Below are positions 12,360-24,457 of a DNA stretch of 64,000 nt, in pieces (position 1 is the first letter of the stretch; the number at the start of each line of letters is the position of its first letter). The DNA is taken from the NCBI GenBank assembly GCA_024291935.2, contig CM044321.1:57902985-57966984 (forward strand), in the 5' to 3' direction. The notes below the pieces were generated by a model. It did no database searches. It was not told where the DNA came from and was given only the letters and a program-made list of their open reading frames with translations. This DNA comes from Okapia johnstoni. Taxonomy: Eukaryota; Chordata; Mammalia; Artiodactyla; Giraffidae. The translations under genes were made by a program, and so were the position numbers.

Positions 12360-12450
12360 TTGAGACTTCCCTGGTGGTCCAGTGGTTAAGACTCTGTGCT
12401 TCCACTGAAGGAAGGGTGGGTTTGACCCCAGACTGAGGTTCTAAGATCCT
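12360..12450 (+). mobile_element. CHR-type SINE, head fragment
   Basis: GAGACTTCCCTGGTGGTCCA to TCTAAGATCCTG; cut off where a Bov-A/BovB piece begins. Confidence 0.82.
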
Positions 12451-12600
12451 GTATGACGCTTTCGTTATTCAGTCACTCAGATGGGTCCGACTCTTTGCGA
12501 TCCGATGAACTGCAGCACACTAAGGCTTCCCTGTCCTTCACTATCTCCTGCAGTTTTCTCAAACTCATGTCCATTGAGTTTGCCATAGCACAGTCCAAAG
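12451..12600 (-). mobile_element. BovB 3' end fragment, antisense
   Basis: TTATTCAGTCACTCAGATGG through CTCAAACTCATGTCCATTGA: the reversed BovB terminal segment, abutting a SINE head upstream. Confidence 0.8.
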
Positions 12601-12661
12601 AAGAAATAAAAGCCTTATACACCAACCGGGCCAAAATAATTCAATTAAGAGAATTCTGAAA

Positions 12662-12880
12662 TAAATAGCTAGTCCAGGTTCGATGCATGAGACAGGGTGC
12701 TCAGGGCTGGTGCACTGGGATGACCCTAAGGGACGAGATGGGGAGGGAGGTGGGAGGGGGGTTCAGGATGGGGAACACATGTACACCCATGGCTGATTCA
12801 TGTCAATGTATGGCAAAAACAACTATAATATTGTAAATTAATTAGCCTCCAATTAAAATAAATAAATAAATAAATAAAAA
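12662..12880 (+). mobile_element. Ruminant L1 3' end (L1-BT type)
   Basis: GTTCGATGCATGAGACAGGG, GGGGAACACATGTACACCCA and GTCAATGTATGGCAAAAAC, ending with AATTAGCCTCCAATTAAAAT and (AAAT)n. Confidence 0.88.
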
Positions 12881-12896
12881 AGAATTCTGGATGCAG

Positions 12897-13018
12897 GTGT
12901 TTGTTTTTTTTTTTGCCACACCACATGGCATGTGGGATCTTAGTTCCCCCATCAGGAACTGAACCTGCCCTTGGCAGTAAAAGCATGGATTCCTAATCAC
13001 GGGACTGCCAAGGAATTC
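12897..13018 (-). mobile_element. CHR-type SINE, antisense
   Basis: Poly(T), CACACCACATGGCATGTGGG to GGGACTGCCAAGG. Target-site duplication TCTGGATGCAG at 12886-12896 and 13019-13029. It inserted right after the L1 tail. Confidence 0.9.
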
Positions 13019-13339
13019 TCTGGATGCAGCATTTTAAAAAAGCACAGGACAGGAGTACAGAAACTCTGGAGTCTAGTCTAATTTACTCTAACCAAAAGAT
13101 AGAGTTGAGGTAGGGGAAAGGGAAATGGGACTATGAGCCATTTGATCTAAGTAAAATATTACAAGAAATCTCAAAGGTTCTAGAAGTATCACAAGGGTTC
13201 CAGAATATTTATGAATTTGAGATTAATTGCAAATTATCAAGGAGACTGTCTATAACAATGCTTTATTTTACACTTGATTAATCCACATCTTTCATTTCAA
13301 CAAACAAATCTGAGGTACTTTCTATGTGACACAAAGTAG

Positions 13340-13513
13340 GTTTTTTTTTTAATATTTATTTATTTATTTGGCTGCACCAGGTCTTAGTTGCAGCACGTGG
13401 GATCTTTCATCTTTGTTTCCACATGTGGGATCTAGTTCCTGAACCAGGGATTGAACCTGAGCCCCCAGCATTGTGAGCGGGGAGTCTTAGCCACTGGACC
13501 ACCAGGGAAGTCC
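13340..13513 (-). mobile_element. CHR-type SINE, antisense
   Basis: Poly(T), (TTTA)n, GGCTGCACCAGGTCTTAGTT to GGACCACCAGGGAAGTCC. Short duplication CAAAGTAG on both sides. Confidence 0.9.
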
Positions 13514-14773
13514 CCAAAGTAGTTTCCATAATGAACTTCAATCAATACTGTCGGTACTTTCAGGGTTGCTACTAGTTTACTTTGGTAAGAGTCAGAAAAA
13601 GGGACAGGTGCAGTCAAGCAGGTGCACAGATTAACCAGAAGATAGCATCATCATGCAAAGAACAATTATTCTTTTCTTCAGGCAGATGCAACCCTCCACC
13701 AGCCTGACACCTAGTTTGATTGGAGGGAAGGGGGAATGTGAACGGGATTTCAGGCCCTACTCACTTCCCTAGCCAGGAGTTTTGAGCAGTGGACAAACCA
13801 TACAACTAATATGCAATGGCCCTGAACACAATGGCAAGGCCCTGTTACAACTTTCTTATCATGTCCATATATAGGATTCATTCATCCAACCATCTGAGGA
13901 AAATATGCTCTTTGGGGATACAGAGTGAAATAAGAAATTCACATTCTCTTAGGGGGTATAATACATGTACCAAAAATCACTACAGTGTAAGGCAAAAAGT
14001 TATGAATCACAAATGAAAAGACCAATGAAGTGCCAAAGAATTCAGGAGAGCCAAAACGTACTTACATCTTGAGGAATCACAGGTTTCAGAGAAAAGGTGC
14101 GCTGAACCCAGTTCTGAATGATGGGTAGCATTTGGTCACATGGAGACAGGAACAGAGGATTTAGGAAGTGCAAGATGTAAATAACAAACAATAATTTAGT
14201 TTATCTGAAGCAAATGCTATTGTGAATAACAGCAAAAAGAAACACAGATTGGGATCAGATTATGAAGAGTTTGTAATACTAGGCAAATGGTTAATTAACT
14301 GTTAATTTGTGGGGAAAGGGGAGCCATGAGGTAATCAAACTCTTTCATGAATATGAATTTAGCAGAGTAAAAAAAGAATCAAAAAGGTAGAGAAATAGGA
14401 GATGAAATGAAAGGCAATTGCACTAGTCTAGGATGACAATGAAACTAACTACACAGTGGGAAGGAGAGGACTACTTGAGTGTCAGAGACAATAGATTTGG
14501 CAACTGAATAAATGTAGGTGATAACGGAGAGAACAAACAAGATGATGAGTTTCCATGCCTATGTGAGAGTAGATGGGTAATATCTTCAAAGTAAATAAGG
14601 GCCAAAGAAGAGAAAACAAATTTTTACACAATAACAAGTTGCTTTTAGGTAACAAGTTTGAGATGCCAGCATGACTTCTGGGTATAGATGTTTACAGAGG
14701 CAGTTGAAGACAAGAACTAGGAGAGAAAATAGAGCCAGAGATCTACATCGGGGTCGCTCATTCTGCCCATGCA

Positions 14774-14996
14774 ATGCGTGCTCAGTCGACTGCTCACTCT
14801 TGTCCAGTTCTTTGTGACACCATGGACTGCTGGCTGCCAGGGTCCTCTGTCCATGGAATTTTCCAGGCAAGAATACTGGAGTGGGTTGCCATTTCCTACT
14901 CCAAGGGATCTTTCTGACCCAGGGATCAAACCCGCATCTCCTATGTCTCCTCCATTGGCAGGCAGATTCTTTACCACTGTGCCACCTGGGAAGTCA
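14774..14996 (-). mobile_element. Bov-tA SINE, antisense
   Basis: TGCGTGCTCAGTCGACTGC, AGAATACTGGAGTGGGTTGC and TGCCACCTGGGAAGTC. Nearly complete. Confidence 0.95.
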
Positions 14997-15357
14997 GTGC
15001 AATATGAGAGACCCACAAGAAAGCCAAGAACAAACCTTTAAAGAACACCTACAGGTGGTGGTAGAAAAAACAGTGACTAAAGAAATCGTAGTCAGAGAAG
15101 GAAAGGAGAACCAGAAGAGTATACTAACACTATGATCAAACATCAGAGCATCAAGAACATGAGGTGTGCAATAACAGTCCTGAACACCGTAGAGCGGTGA
15201 TGAGCACCCTGCATAAGCCTGTAATCTAATTGCAAAGGCTTTCTTTCAATTCTTACAAACCAAAAGTATTAGGGGAAATAGCGATATCCAAAGAAGTAAG
15301 AAAAGGAAGGGGACCTTTAAGTATTCATATTCCCCTAAACTCCTGAAATAAAGGCTG

Positions 15358-17290
15358 ATCAGTTCAGTTCAGTTCAGTTGCTCAGTCGTGTCCAACTCTT
15401 TCCAATCCCATGGACTGCAGCACGCCAGGCCTCCCAGTCCATCACCAACTTCCAGAGCTTGCTCAAACTCATGGACATTGAGTCAGTGATGCCATCAAAC
15501 CATCTCATCCTCTGTCGTCCCCTTCTCTTCCTGCCTTCAATCTTTCCCAGCATCAGGGTCTTTTCAAAGGAATCAGTACTTCCCATCAGGTGGCTAAAGT
15601 ATTGGAGTTTCAGCTTTAGCATCAGTGCTTCCAATGAATATTCAGGACTGATTTCCTTTAGGATTGACTGGTTGGATCTCCTTGCAGTCCTAGGGGCTCT
15701 CAAGAGTCTTCTCCAACACCACAATTCAAAACCATCAATACTTCGGTGCTCAGCTTTCTTTATAGACCAATTCTCACATCCATACATGACTACTGGAAAA
15801 AAACATAGCTTTGACTAAAAGGACCTTTGTTGACAAAGTAATGTCTCAGCTTTTTAATATGCTGTCTAGGTTGGTCATAGCTTTTCTTCCAAGGAGCAAG
15901 TGTCTTTTAATTTCATGGCTGCAGCCACCATCTGCAGTGATTTTGAAGCCCAGAACAATAGAGTCTCTCACTATTTCCATTGTTTCCCCATTTATTTGCC
16001 ATGAAGTGATGGCACCAGATGCCATGATTTTCATTTTCTGAATGTTGTTTTAAGCCAACTCTTTCACTCTCCTCTTTCACTTTCATCATGAGGCTCATTA
16101 GTTCTTCTTTGTTTTTTTCCGTAAGGGTGGTGTCATCTGTGTATCTGAGGTTATTGATATTTCTCCTGGCAATCTTGATTCCAGCTTGTGCTTCATCCAG
16201 CCCAGTATTTTGCACGATGTACTCTGCATTTAAGTTAAATAACTAGGGTGCAATATACAGCCTTGACATACTCCTTTCCCTATTTGGAACTAGTCTGTTG
16301 TTCCATGTTCAGTTCTAACTGTTGCTTCCTGACCTGCATACAGATTTCTCAAGAGGCAGATCAGGTCGTCTGGTATTCCCATCTCTTTCAGAATTTTCCA
16401 CAGTTTATTGTGATCCACACAGTCAAAGGCCTTGGTATAGTCAATAAAACAGAAATAGATGTTTTGCTGGAACTCCCTTGTTTTTTCGATCATTCAACGG
16501 ATGTTGGCAATTTGATCTCTGGTTCCTCTGCCTTTTCTAAATCCAGCTTGAACATCTGGAAGTTCATGGTTCATGTTTTGTTGAAGCCTGGCTTGGAGAA
16601 TTTTGAGTATTACTTTACTAGCATGTGAGATGAGTGCAATTGTGTGGTAGTTTGAGCATTCTTTGGCATTGCCTTTCTTTGGGACTGGAATGAAAACTGA
16701 CCTTTTCCAGTCCTGTGGCCACTGCTGAGTTTTCCAAATTCGCTGGCATATTGAGTGCAGCACTTTAACAGTATCATCTTTTAGGATGTGAAATAGCTCA
16801 ACTGGAACTCCATCACATCCACTAGCTTTGTTCATAGTGATGCTTCCTAAGGCCCATTTGACTTCACATTCTAGGATGTCTGGCTCTAGGTTACTGATCA
16901 CACCATCATGGTTATCTGGGTCATGAAGATCTTTTTTGTACAGTTCTTCTGTGTATTCTTGCCACCTCTTCTTAATATCTTCTGCTTGTCTTAGGTCCAT
17001 ACCATTTCTGTCCTTTATTGTGCCCATCTTTGCATGTAATGTTCCCTTGGTATCTCTAATTTTCTTGAAGAGATCTCTGTCTTTCCCATTCTTTTGTTTT
17101 CCCCTATTTCTTTGTGATGATCACTGAGGAAGGCTTTCTTATCTCTCCTTGCTATTCTTTGGAACTCTGCATTCAAATGGGTATATCTTTCCTTTTCTAC
17201 TTTGCCTTTAGCTTCTCTTCTTTTCTCAGTTATTTGTAAGGCCTCCTCAGACAACCATTTTGCCTTTTTGTGTTTCTTTTTCTTGATAGA
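15358..17290 (-). mobile_element. BovB LINE, about 1.9 kb, 5'-truncated
   Basis: Antisense copy whose terminal (AACTG) repeats lie at 15358. Broken minus-strand frames show reverse transcriptase blocks: LPDVQAGFRKGRGTRDQIAN, YFCFIDYTKAFDCVDHNKLW and an intact RYTDD active-site box near 16130-16145. The C-terminal [21 protein letters not shown] region follows. The endonuclease domain is missing. It landed inside an older repeat and is followed by a Bov-tA copy at 17335. Confidence 0.93.
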
Positions 17291-17334
17291 GAGGTCAAAG
17301 CCAGGTTGCGATCAGCAGATCATATGGCACTATT

Positions 17335-17561
17335 CATGCGTGCGTGCTAAGTCACTTCAATCATGTCCAACTCTTTGCGAGTCCATGGACTGTGGCCCAC
17401 CATGCTCCTCAGTCCATGGGATTCTCCAGGCAAGAATACTGGAGTGGGTTGCCATGTCCTCCTCCAGGGGATCCTCCCCACCTAGGGCTTGAACCTACAT
17501 CTCTTAGGTCTCCTGCATTGGCAGGCAGGTTCTTTACCACTAGTGTCACCTGGGAAGCCCC
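17335..17561 (-). mobile_element. Bov-tA SINE, antisense
   Basis: CATGCGTGCGTGCTAAGTCA, AATACTGGAGTGGGTTGCCA and TGTCACCTGGGAAGCCCC. Complete copy next to the 5' end of the antisense BovB. Confidence 0.95.
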
Positions 17562-18230
17562 ATATGGGCACTATAGCAAAGCATAAAGCAGGAAGAGGAC
17601 TCCATGGCAGTCCTTCTGGGAAACTGGTGATCCTGGTTCAGATCTAGGTAGCATGGCTCAGCTGCCTCACCTAGAACACTGAATGAAAGGTCAGAGTCTT
17701 CGCAGTACCTGACACACAAGAAGTCCAGGGCAAAAGTAGGATTGTAAGAGGTTAAGGATGAGGTGATGAAGGCACTAGCATATAACATTGTTTCCAAGCA
17801 TTTGATAAGGAACAGAGGGAGAGCTGGAAGGGATTTTTGTTGCTTTGTTGTTGTTAACTTTGAACTCTCAGTAGACTGAGTGGGTGGAACAGATAGGAGG
17901 AAGATGCAAGATAAGAAGAGGACAGTTAATGAGGCAAGAGTCTTAAGCCCACAACAGAAGATGGAATCAAGACCATAAGTGGAAAGTTTAACCCCCACGA
18001 AGAATTATATATATTTTTCTAAAATGAAAAAGGAAGAGAAAGAATGAGTAAAGAAACTGTCCACGTAAAGAGGAATGAAGTTACAAAGCACATGATTGCT
18101 TCCATTTTCTCAGAAGAGAAGGACTCAAAATCATCAAGAGAGTAAGAGTGAAGTAACAGAATGTGCCCTGGAGCAGAGTGAAAAGTGAGCTTACAAAAAC
18201 ACATAAATGTAGTAAGAAGAAAAGCTAAAG

Positions 18231-19097
18231 GCTATAATTCATGTACATCAAATTCTACATCCAATGGTTATAATTTCACTTACAATTGCACCACAAAGAC
18301 TAACTAGGTGAGAAACATGCTATGGTATTCTTCCAACTTCCCAATTTAAGGAATAACAGAGAATGACCTAAGAAAGAAGTCATGGAATCCTCAGATATAA
18401 TATACAATAGCATCATAACCAACAAAGATGGGCTTAGTGCTATAACTAGAGTCAGATGGTGATGAGTCTCATATTTCTCTGCCCTTTTTTGCTGGAGCTA
18501 TTTTCTACTTTTTCCACAGTCGATACTTTTATGAAAAGTTCTTTCTTGAATCAGTTAGGAACACAACATAGCTTTTAAACAACTCTCATCCCATGTTTGC
18601 TCTCTTTTTATAAAGTATGTCATCTTCTAATTTTCCAAGTTTTTACAAACTTTCACTTTGCTACGAATTATTGAAATCAGAGCTACATGAAAAATTTCAT
18701 GTTGGAAAATCATATTATTTCTATTATAAATCTTTACAAGTACAATTTGTAAGCTGGTGCTCTAGAGCCAAGGAGAAAACAGGATTTAAAAAGAACACAG
18801 AAAGGACAAATAAAGATAAGGCTGAGTGAAGAGAAAGAAAACCTTGAGTTATAAATTACTCAGTTTAAAATGTCAAGGGAAACTTGTCTCAAAGTATCAC
18901 TTTCTGTGTTTTGAAGCTTGTTAATAATGGAAAGTCCTTTTAAACAAGATATTTAATTTTCAGATTCCAACCAATCCATTGACAGCAAACAAATACATAG
19001 AACTTATAATAAAACATACACACTGAATGGAAAAATCTCTATGGAATTAGTTCAGTAACTATAGTTGGATTTCATTTTCTTTATAAAACACATTTTA
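18231..19097. other. Non-coding DNA
   Basis: Nothing recognised in this AT-rich stretch. Confidence 0.55.
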
Positions 19098-19107
19098 CCA
19101 TAACTCT

Positions 19108-19383
19108 GCTGCTGCTGCTGCTGCTAAGTCGCGTCAGTCGTGTCCGACTCTGTGCGACCCCACAGACGGCAGCCCACCAGGCTCCCCCGTCCCTGGGACT
19201 CCCCAGGCAAGAATACTGGAGTGGGTTGCCATTTCCCTCTCCAGTGCATGAAAGTGAAAAGTGAAAGCGAAGTCGCTCAGTCACATCCGACCCCTCGTGA
19301 CCCCATGGGCTGCAGCCCACCAGGCTCCTCCGTCCATGGGGTTTCCCAGGCAAGAGCACTGGAGTGGGGTGCCGCTGCCCTCT
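19108..19383 (-). mobile_element. Bov-A2 SINE (dimer), antisense
   Basis: Two Bov-A units in tandem joined by AGTGAAAAGTGAAAGCGAAG and headed by a (GCT)n run. A perfect 10-bp target-site duplication CCATAACTCT lies at 19098-19107 and 19384-19393. Little diverged and therefore young. Confidence 0.95.
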
Positions 19384-20045
19384 CCATAACTCTAAAGACT
19401 TATAAAACATTATCTAGAATAGGAGAAATAATTACAGTCTATTAATAACTACTGACCACAGGAAAAAAAATCTGTAATAAATATAAACACACAATGGTAT
19501 CTTGTTTTACAAAGAAAATGTGAACTAATTCTTGTGCCATCTACTAAAAGATGGACAATTTCTCCATTTCAGTACAGAATCAAAAGTGTAGATGAAAGTT
19601 TTCACCTTAGTAAAAGAAGCACAACTGTTATAAGAAACAGAATCTTCCTAAGAAATAGAAGAAAGATTTTTTAAAACATAAACTACTTCTATGTGGTGAG
19701 ACAAAATCTCATATGCTGCTGTGAAGAATAAAATCACTAAAAATATTTCTAGGAAGCAATTTTTCAGAATGTTTACGCTCTTTAACCCACCATTTCTACT
19801 AACAGAAAGCTAGTCTGAGAACGTAATCAGAAATATGACCAGATATTCAATGATGTTATACAATGTTATTTATAATAGGAAAGCCTGGAATATCTACAAA
19901 AAAGAAATGGTTGAATAAATTATGCTATGCTACCATTTTATTATAGAATTTAATAGACTGTCAAAATAACATTTGGAAGGGTCATCTATTCATATAAGAA
20001 AAATATGCTAAATAAAAATTAAAAAATTAAATATGAGTATTTCAA

Positions 20046-20130
20046 ATTCATTTTTTATTGGAATATAACTGTTTTACAATATGGTATTAGTTTCTGCTGT
20101 ACAATGACGTGAATCAGCTATCATATATGT
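20046..20130 (-). mobile_element. L1 3' end fragment, antisense
   Basis: TTTTTTATTGGAATATAACTG and TTTACAATATGGTATTAG to ACGTGAATCAGCTA. A Bov-tA copy follows directly. Confidence 0.75.
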
Positions 20131-20349
20131 ATGGTGGTGGTGATGGTTTAGTCACTAAGTTGTGTCCGACTCTTGCGACCCCATGGGCTAGAGCCCGCCA
20201 GACTCCTCTGTGCATGGGGTTCTCCAGGCAAGAATACTGGAGTGGGTTGCCATTTCCTTCTCCAGGGGATCTTCCGGACCCAGGAATTGAACCTGGGTCT
20301 CCTGCACTGCAGGCAGTTTCTTTACCAGTTGAGCTATCAGGGAAGCCCA
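20131..20349 (-). mobile_element. Bov-tA SINE, antisense
   Basis: GGTGGTGGTGATGGTTTAGTCACTAAG, TACTGGAGTGGGTTGCC and GAGCTATCAGGGAAGCCC. Full length. Confidence 0.95.
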
Positions 20350-20391
20350 TATACATATATCAAATTCACTTTTAATTACATATATATACAA

Positions 20392-20524
20392 CCTGGAGAA
20401 GGAAATGGCAACTGACTCCAATAGTCTTGCTTGGAGAACTCCATGGACAGAGAAGCCTGGCGGGCTACAGTCCATGGGTCGCAAAGAATTGGACACAACT
20501 TAGTGACTAAACAATAACAACCAC
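20392..20524 (+). mobile_element. Bov-A SINE, sense, partial
   Basis: CTGGAGAAGGAAATGGCAAC to GACTAAACAATAACAACCAC. It lacks the tRNA-like head and faces away from the antisense copy 43 bases upstream, so the two form an inverted pair. Confidence 0.93.
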
Positions 20525-21694
20525 AATACACACAGCCATTTGCATGTCCATATACACATATAATTTTTGTGCAGATAAAATTAGAAGGAAATACAATGAA
20601 ATTTTTAAAGTAATTTTCCTTGTTTTTAGGGTCACTTTTTTCCCCCTGCTCTTCTCTGTAATAACCAGAAGCGAGATGAGGAAGGGAACGTCGTTGTTTC
20701 GAAAATGTCATAATAAGACACATGTTGTGCCGCTGTCGTAGCTCTAAGTCCTACCACTGACATATCGATCTGTGGTAAATGTGACTACCCTGCCAAGTGC
20801 AAGAGAAAACATAACTGGACTGCCAAGGCTAAAAGAAATGCCACTGGCACTACTTGAATAAGGCACCTAAAAGTTGTACACAGCAGAATCAGGCTTGAAT
20901 TCCTGAATAATATCACCTAATCCCAAAGAGCAGCTGTGGCAGCATCCAGTTGATCTGAAGGGTTTCGATAATTCGTTGCTCAATAAATGTTCTAGTTTGA
21001 AAAGAAAACCGCTGAGCTTTCTACCATAGCATTTGTAAGTAGAAAGTTTCATTTTTAAAAAAGTAGCAGCTATGTTTCTCTTTAAATAGGCATTTTTTAA
21101 AAAAATGTAGGCTCTGATACATATAATGTACACACTCTACACTATTGTATCCTCTGAATATGATCAAGTCTGCAGACTCTTGGATTTCCATTATAATCCC
21201 ATGCTGAGGAAAGTTATGAATGAAAAGGAAAGGAAAAAGCATGCTGTTGTCTTGATGTTTACTTTCTAACTGACAACTTTAAGGACACTAGAACATACGT
21301 TAATGTGAAGGGAGGGAGTTTGTGTGTTTTGTTCACTGCTTTATCCTGCTTTATTCTCAGCAAATATTTGTGAATAAATCTTCAACTGATTTTTTTAAAT
21401 TATGAATCACTTCCCTGTTCTACTATGTTCTTTGTCTTGAATTAAAAAGTAAAACAAGGAGGAAGTGGTGACTTTTATGTGATGAGTTGGGGAATTCACT
21501 AAATGAAATTAGTTCTGCTTTTTTTTTTCCTGCCCTTACAAAGGGAATGATGCTTTCTCTCTATAGAGAAGTTCATCTTTTCTACTTTAGTATTAACTTT
21601 CTTGCACAAATTGTATCCTGCTATTCTGATTAAACTCATCTCACAATTTCTTTTATTTTTTCTGTATCTTTTTTCTTTGTGTATGGCCTTCTAT
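20525..21694. other. Non-coding DNA
   Basis: Only short chance frames. Nothing recognised. Confidence 0.55.
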
Positions 21695-21890
21695 GCACAG
21701 TTGACCCTGGAACAAATGGAGGGTTAGGGGTACTAACCACCATGCAGTCAAAAATCTATGTTTAACTTTATAATTAGCTTTCTGTAATTGCAGTAACCAC
21801 ATTTGTGGGTTCAGCCAACCACAGATCATGTAGTACTGTAGTAGGTACTTTTTGAAAAAAATTCACAAGGTCAACTATAGTTTCTTTCTA
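21695..21890. mobile_element. Tigger-like MITE
   Basis: Termini CAGTTGACCCTGGAACAA and CACAAGGTCAACTATAG are inverted repeats of each other. The body has GGGTTCAGCCAACCACAGAT and ATGTAGTACTGTAGTA. Same family as the copy at 56670. Confidence 0.75.
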
Positions 21891-22718
21891 ACTGTGCCTT
21901 ATATGCTGGGTTTAACATCTTTACTTCTTAGTTTTATTATGTGGTTTATCATTTCTGATAGCCTAATTTGTTCTTATTTTAGTGTGCCTGGCCATTTTTA
22001 TAGTCTGTTACTTTTTATATTTTAGAATCCCTCTTTTATTTATTAAATATATTTATCTTATATATTGGATATTTCTAATAGCTGAAATATCTGTAGCTAA
22101 GTTTTAGTTCTGGTTTCTGCTGACTCTAGCTCAACGTATTTTTATTTTTTCTCCCTTGTTACGTTTTGTGATTTAAAAAAAATGTGTATGAGCTTATGTT
22201 TTAGAATTTTAACTATGATTATTTGATAACTAGGTTGATAATCCTCTCTATGGAGGATTTGTGATGGTTTCTTAAAACTGTTACAGACCCAAATCTATTA
22301 TAAATTAAAACTCTCTACTTGTAGAGTTTAGAGACCATGAAAATAGTATAATAAGACCTCAAATCCAAGTAAATGTGAGCTGGTAAGCAGAATTGCTCAG
22401 GGAGATATTAACTCCACCTAGAGTTGTATGCTTCTCCAGGATGGTCTCTGACAGGCCCCCTACACTTTGCAGAATGTAAGGGATTTTCCCAAGTCTCCAT
22501 TTTTCTCCGTGTACAGGTTTCTATGCCAGCAGAAATTGATGGATGCCCCCAAAATATTCAGTGATTTCAGCACTTGTTTACCTCACAGAATAGACTTGCT
22601 TGGTTTCTAGCCCCAGAAAGTTTCCTTTGTTTTCTTATAGGTTCATCCATTTATTTTATAGGATTTTTTAATATGGAATCTACTATTTTACATATTTTAT
22701 GGACGTCTTCTCTATCAT

Positions 22719-22933
22719 GATCTTCCCTGGTGGCTCAGACAGTAAAGCGTCTGCCTGCAATTCAGGAGACCTGGGTTTGATCCCTTGGTTGGGAAGATTT
22801 CCCTGGAGAAGGAAATGGCAACCCACTCCAGTATTCTTGCCTGGAAAATCCCATGGGCAGAGGAGCCTGGCAGGCTGCATACAGTCCATGGGGTCACAAA
22901 GAGTTGCACACAACTAAGCAACTTCACTTTCTT
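22719..22933 (+). mobile_element. Bov-tA SINE, sense
   Basis: GATCTTCCCTGGTGGCTCAG head, GGCAACCCACTCCAGTATTC body. Perfect 11-bp target-site duplication TTCTCTATCAT at 22708-22718 and 22934-22944. Confidence 0.96.
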
Positions 22934-23095
22934 TTCTCTATCATATTCTCAGAAATGGAAATCTATTTAATGCTTCTGCAATTGCTTTGTACAATTTAAA
23001 TTGGGATATTATAATTATTCCTGATAAATCTTGTTTTAGTGTGTTAGGGTAGTCTACAAATCTGTCAAGGGCACCTATAATCTTGACTGAGTTAT

Positions 23096-23182
23096 TATTG
23101 GTTTGGCCAAAGAGGTCATTCAGGTTTTTCTGTTAGATGACATGGAGAAACCCAAATGAACTTTTTGGCCAATCCATTATGT
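23096..23182. mobile_element. Mariner-type MITE
   Basis: About 85 bp with inverted ends TTGGTTTGGCCAAAGAGG and CTTTTTGGCCAATCCA, the ruminant mariner terminal sequence, and a short core with stop codons. Non-autonomous. Confidence 0.82.
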
Positions 23183-24057
23183 TAGCTTACCTTAGAAGTT
23201 TGTATCACCTGCAAATTTGCTTCAACTTTCTCAGCCTTCACCACAGTCACTGATCAACACAGCTTCTGACAAAAAGAAAAGCTAAAACCTTAATTTAAAA
23301 AATCTTTATAGAAATTTTAACATTTTTTTCTTATTGTTATCAGATACATAGAATTATAAATTGCATTTTCATCATCACCATATATCAATACAGATAAATC
23401 AAATTAAAATAGCCTACCCCGATTACTTTAAATGGTAGATGTTTTAAAAAGTAGTATTGAACCAAATAAAAATATTTCAACATTGGGGAAAATAAGTAGA
23501 AATGTGAAAGGGTGGTATGGATGAGAGGAACTCTAACACGGCTGAAATCCCTATCAGCCCTCACCTTACACAGGAAGAAACCACCTTATCTAAACTAGTT
23601 ATTTTCTAAACTACACATCTTCATATGTACAAAAAGGCTGTGCAAAGCTTAGAAGAGCTCTGAAATATCACAAGGGGAAGCTTTGAAAGGTTTTTTGCTG
23701 ATAAAAGCACCATGAAAACCCATGACTACTAGATTCTTTTTTCTTTTCTGCTTTGCCATAGCTTTAGTTCATATCTTTCACTAATTTCAGTCATCAGTGG
23801 CAACTTTTATAAAATTTTTCTCTCTCAATATCCATATGATGGTGTACACGTGTACATGTGTGTATGTTTACATTTTCCCATTAGAAATAAGAGAAAACTT
23901 ACACTCTCTCCTGTAGTATAATGCTCTTGCATGAAGAACGTATAAACCACTGACTCTGGGTCTGCATCTTTGTTGTCTGAGCAGCAACTACCGGTTTAAA
24001 TAGAACATTTAGCTCTTGATAGTCTTTCTTCTCAATACTGGATGTATATACCCTGCA

Positions 24058-24222
24058 ATAATGCAGTAGAAAAAACACAGGCTTTGGAACCACATAGATC
24101 TGGGTTTAAATCTCAACATCTCTGACCCTCTTATGAAAATAGTACCACAAATCTCAAAGGACACCTGTTAAGAGTCAAATTATATATATATATAGTGCCT
24201 AGCACAAAGCCTGCCATGTGAC
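24058..24222 (+). repeat. MIR relic
   Basis: AATGCAGTAGAAAAAACACAGGC, GGAACCACATAGATCTGGGT and AGTGCCTAGCACAAAGCCTG; interrupted by a short (TA)n. Confidence 0.6.
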
Positions 24223-24457
24223 CTGGGCTCTGTTATGTTAGCTGTATTTCTGTGTAATTTTGTATTTAATTTCCACTTTGCTCAATCTAGCAAAGGACTT
24301 TCCAAGCTAAATTTTCTAAGTCATAGCCCTGATAAACTACTGTGGCTCTGTTCAGAATTAGCATTTTGCAACACTTATTTTACCCAACAATAGACATAAA
24401 ATACTTTAAAAATAGCAATGCAACAACAATTATACTACTGAATATATCCCACTAAGG

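Larger units (their letters stand above)
13870..18230. repeat. Ancient LINE-like repeat, broken into four pieces by younger insertions
   Basis: Blocks at about 13870-14770, 14997-15357 and 17562-18230 share the style of one old, diverged repeat (TTGGGGATACAGAGTGAA, GGGGAAAGGGGAGCCATGAG, AAGTTTGAGATGCC, GGCAGTTGAAGACAAGAACT). They resemble L2-class or similar ancient mammalian repeats. A Bov-tA (14774-14996), a BovB (15358-17290) and another Bov-tA (17335-17561) interrupt them. Family name is uncertain. Confidence 0.35.

Noticed and set aside
15374..15818. Long overlapping frames on both strands (137 and 146 codons)
   Set aside because: Both lie in the antisense BovB. The minus frame is its reverse-transcriptase C-terminus and the plus frame is its shadow; not host genes.
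17546..17998. 150-codon minus-strand frame
   Set aside because: Starts in a Bov-tA and runs into old repeat sequence; no conserved motif.
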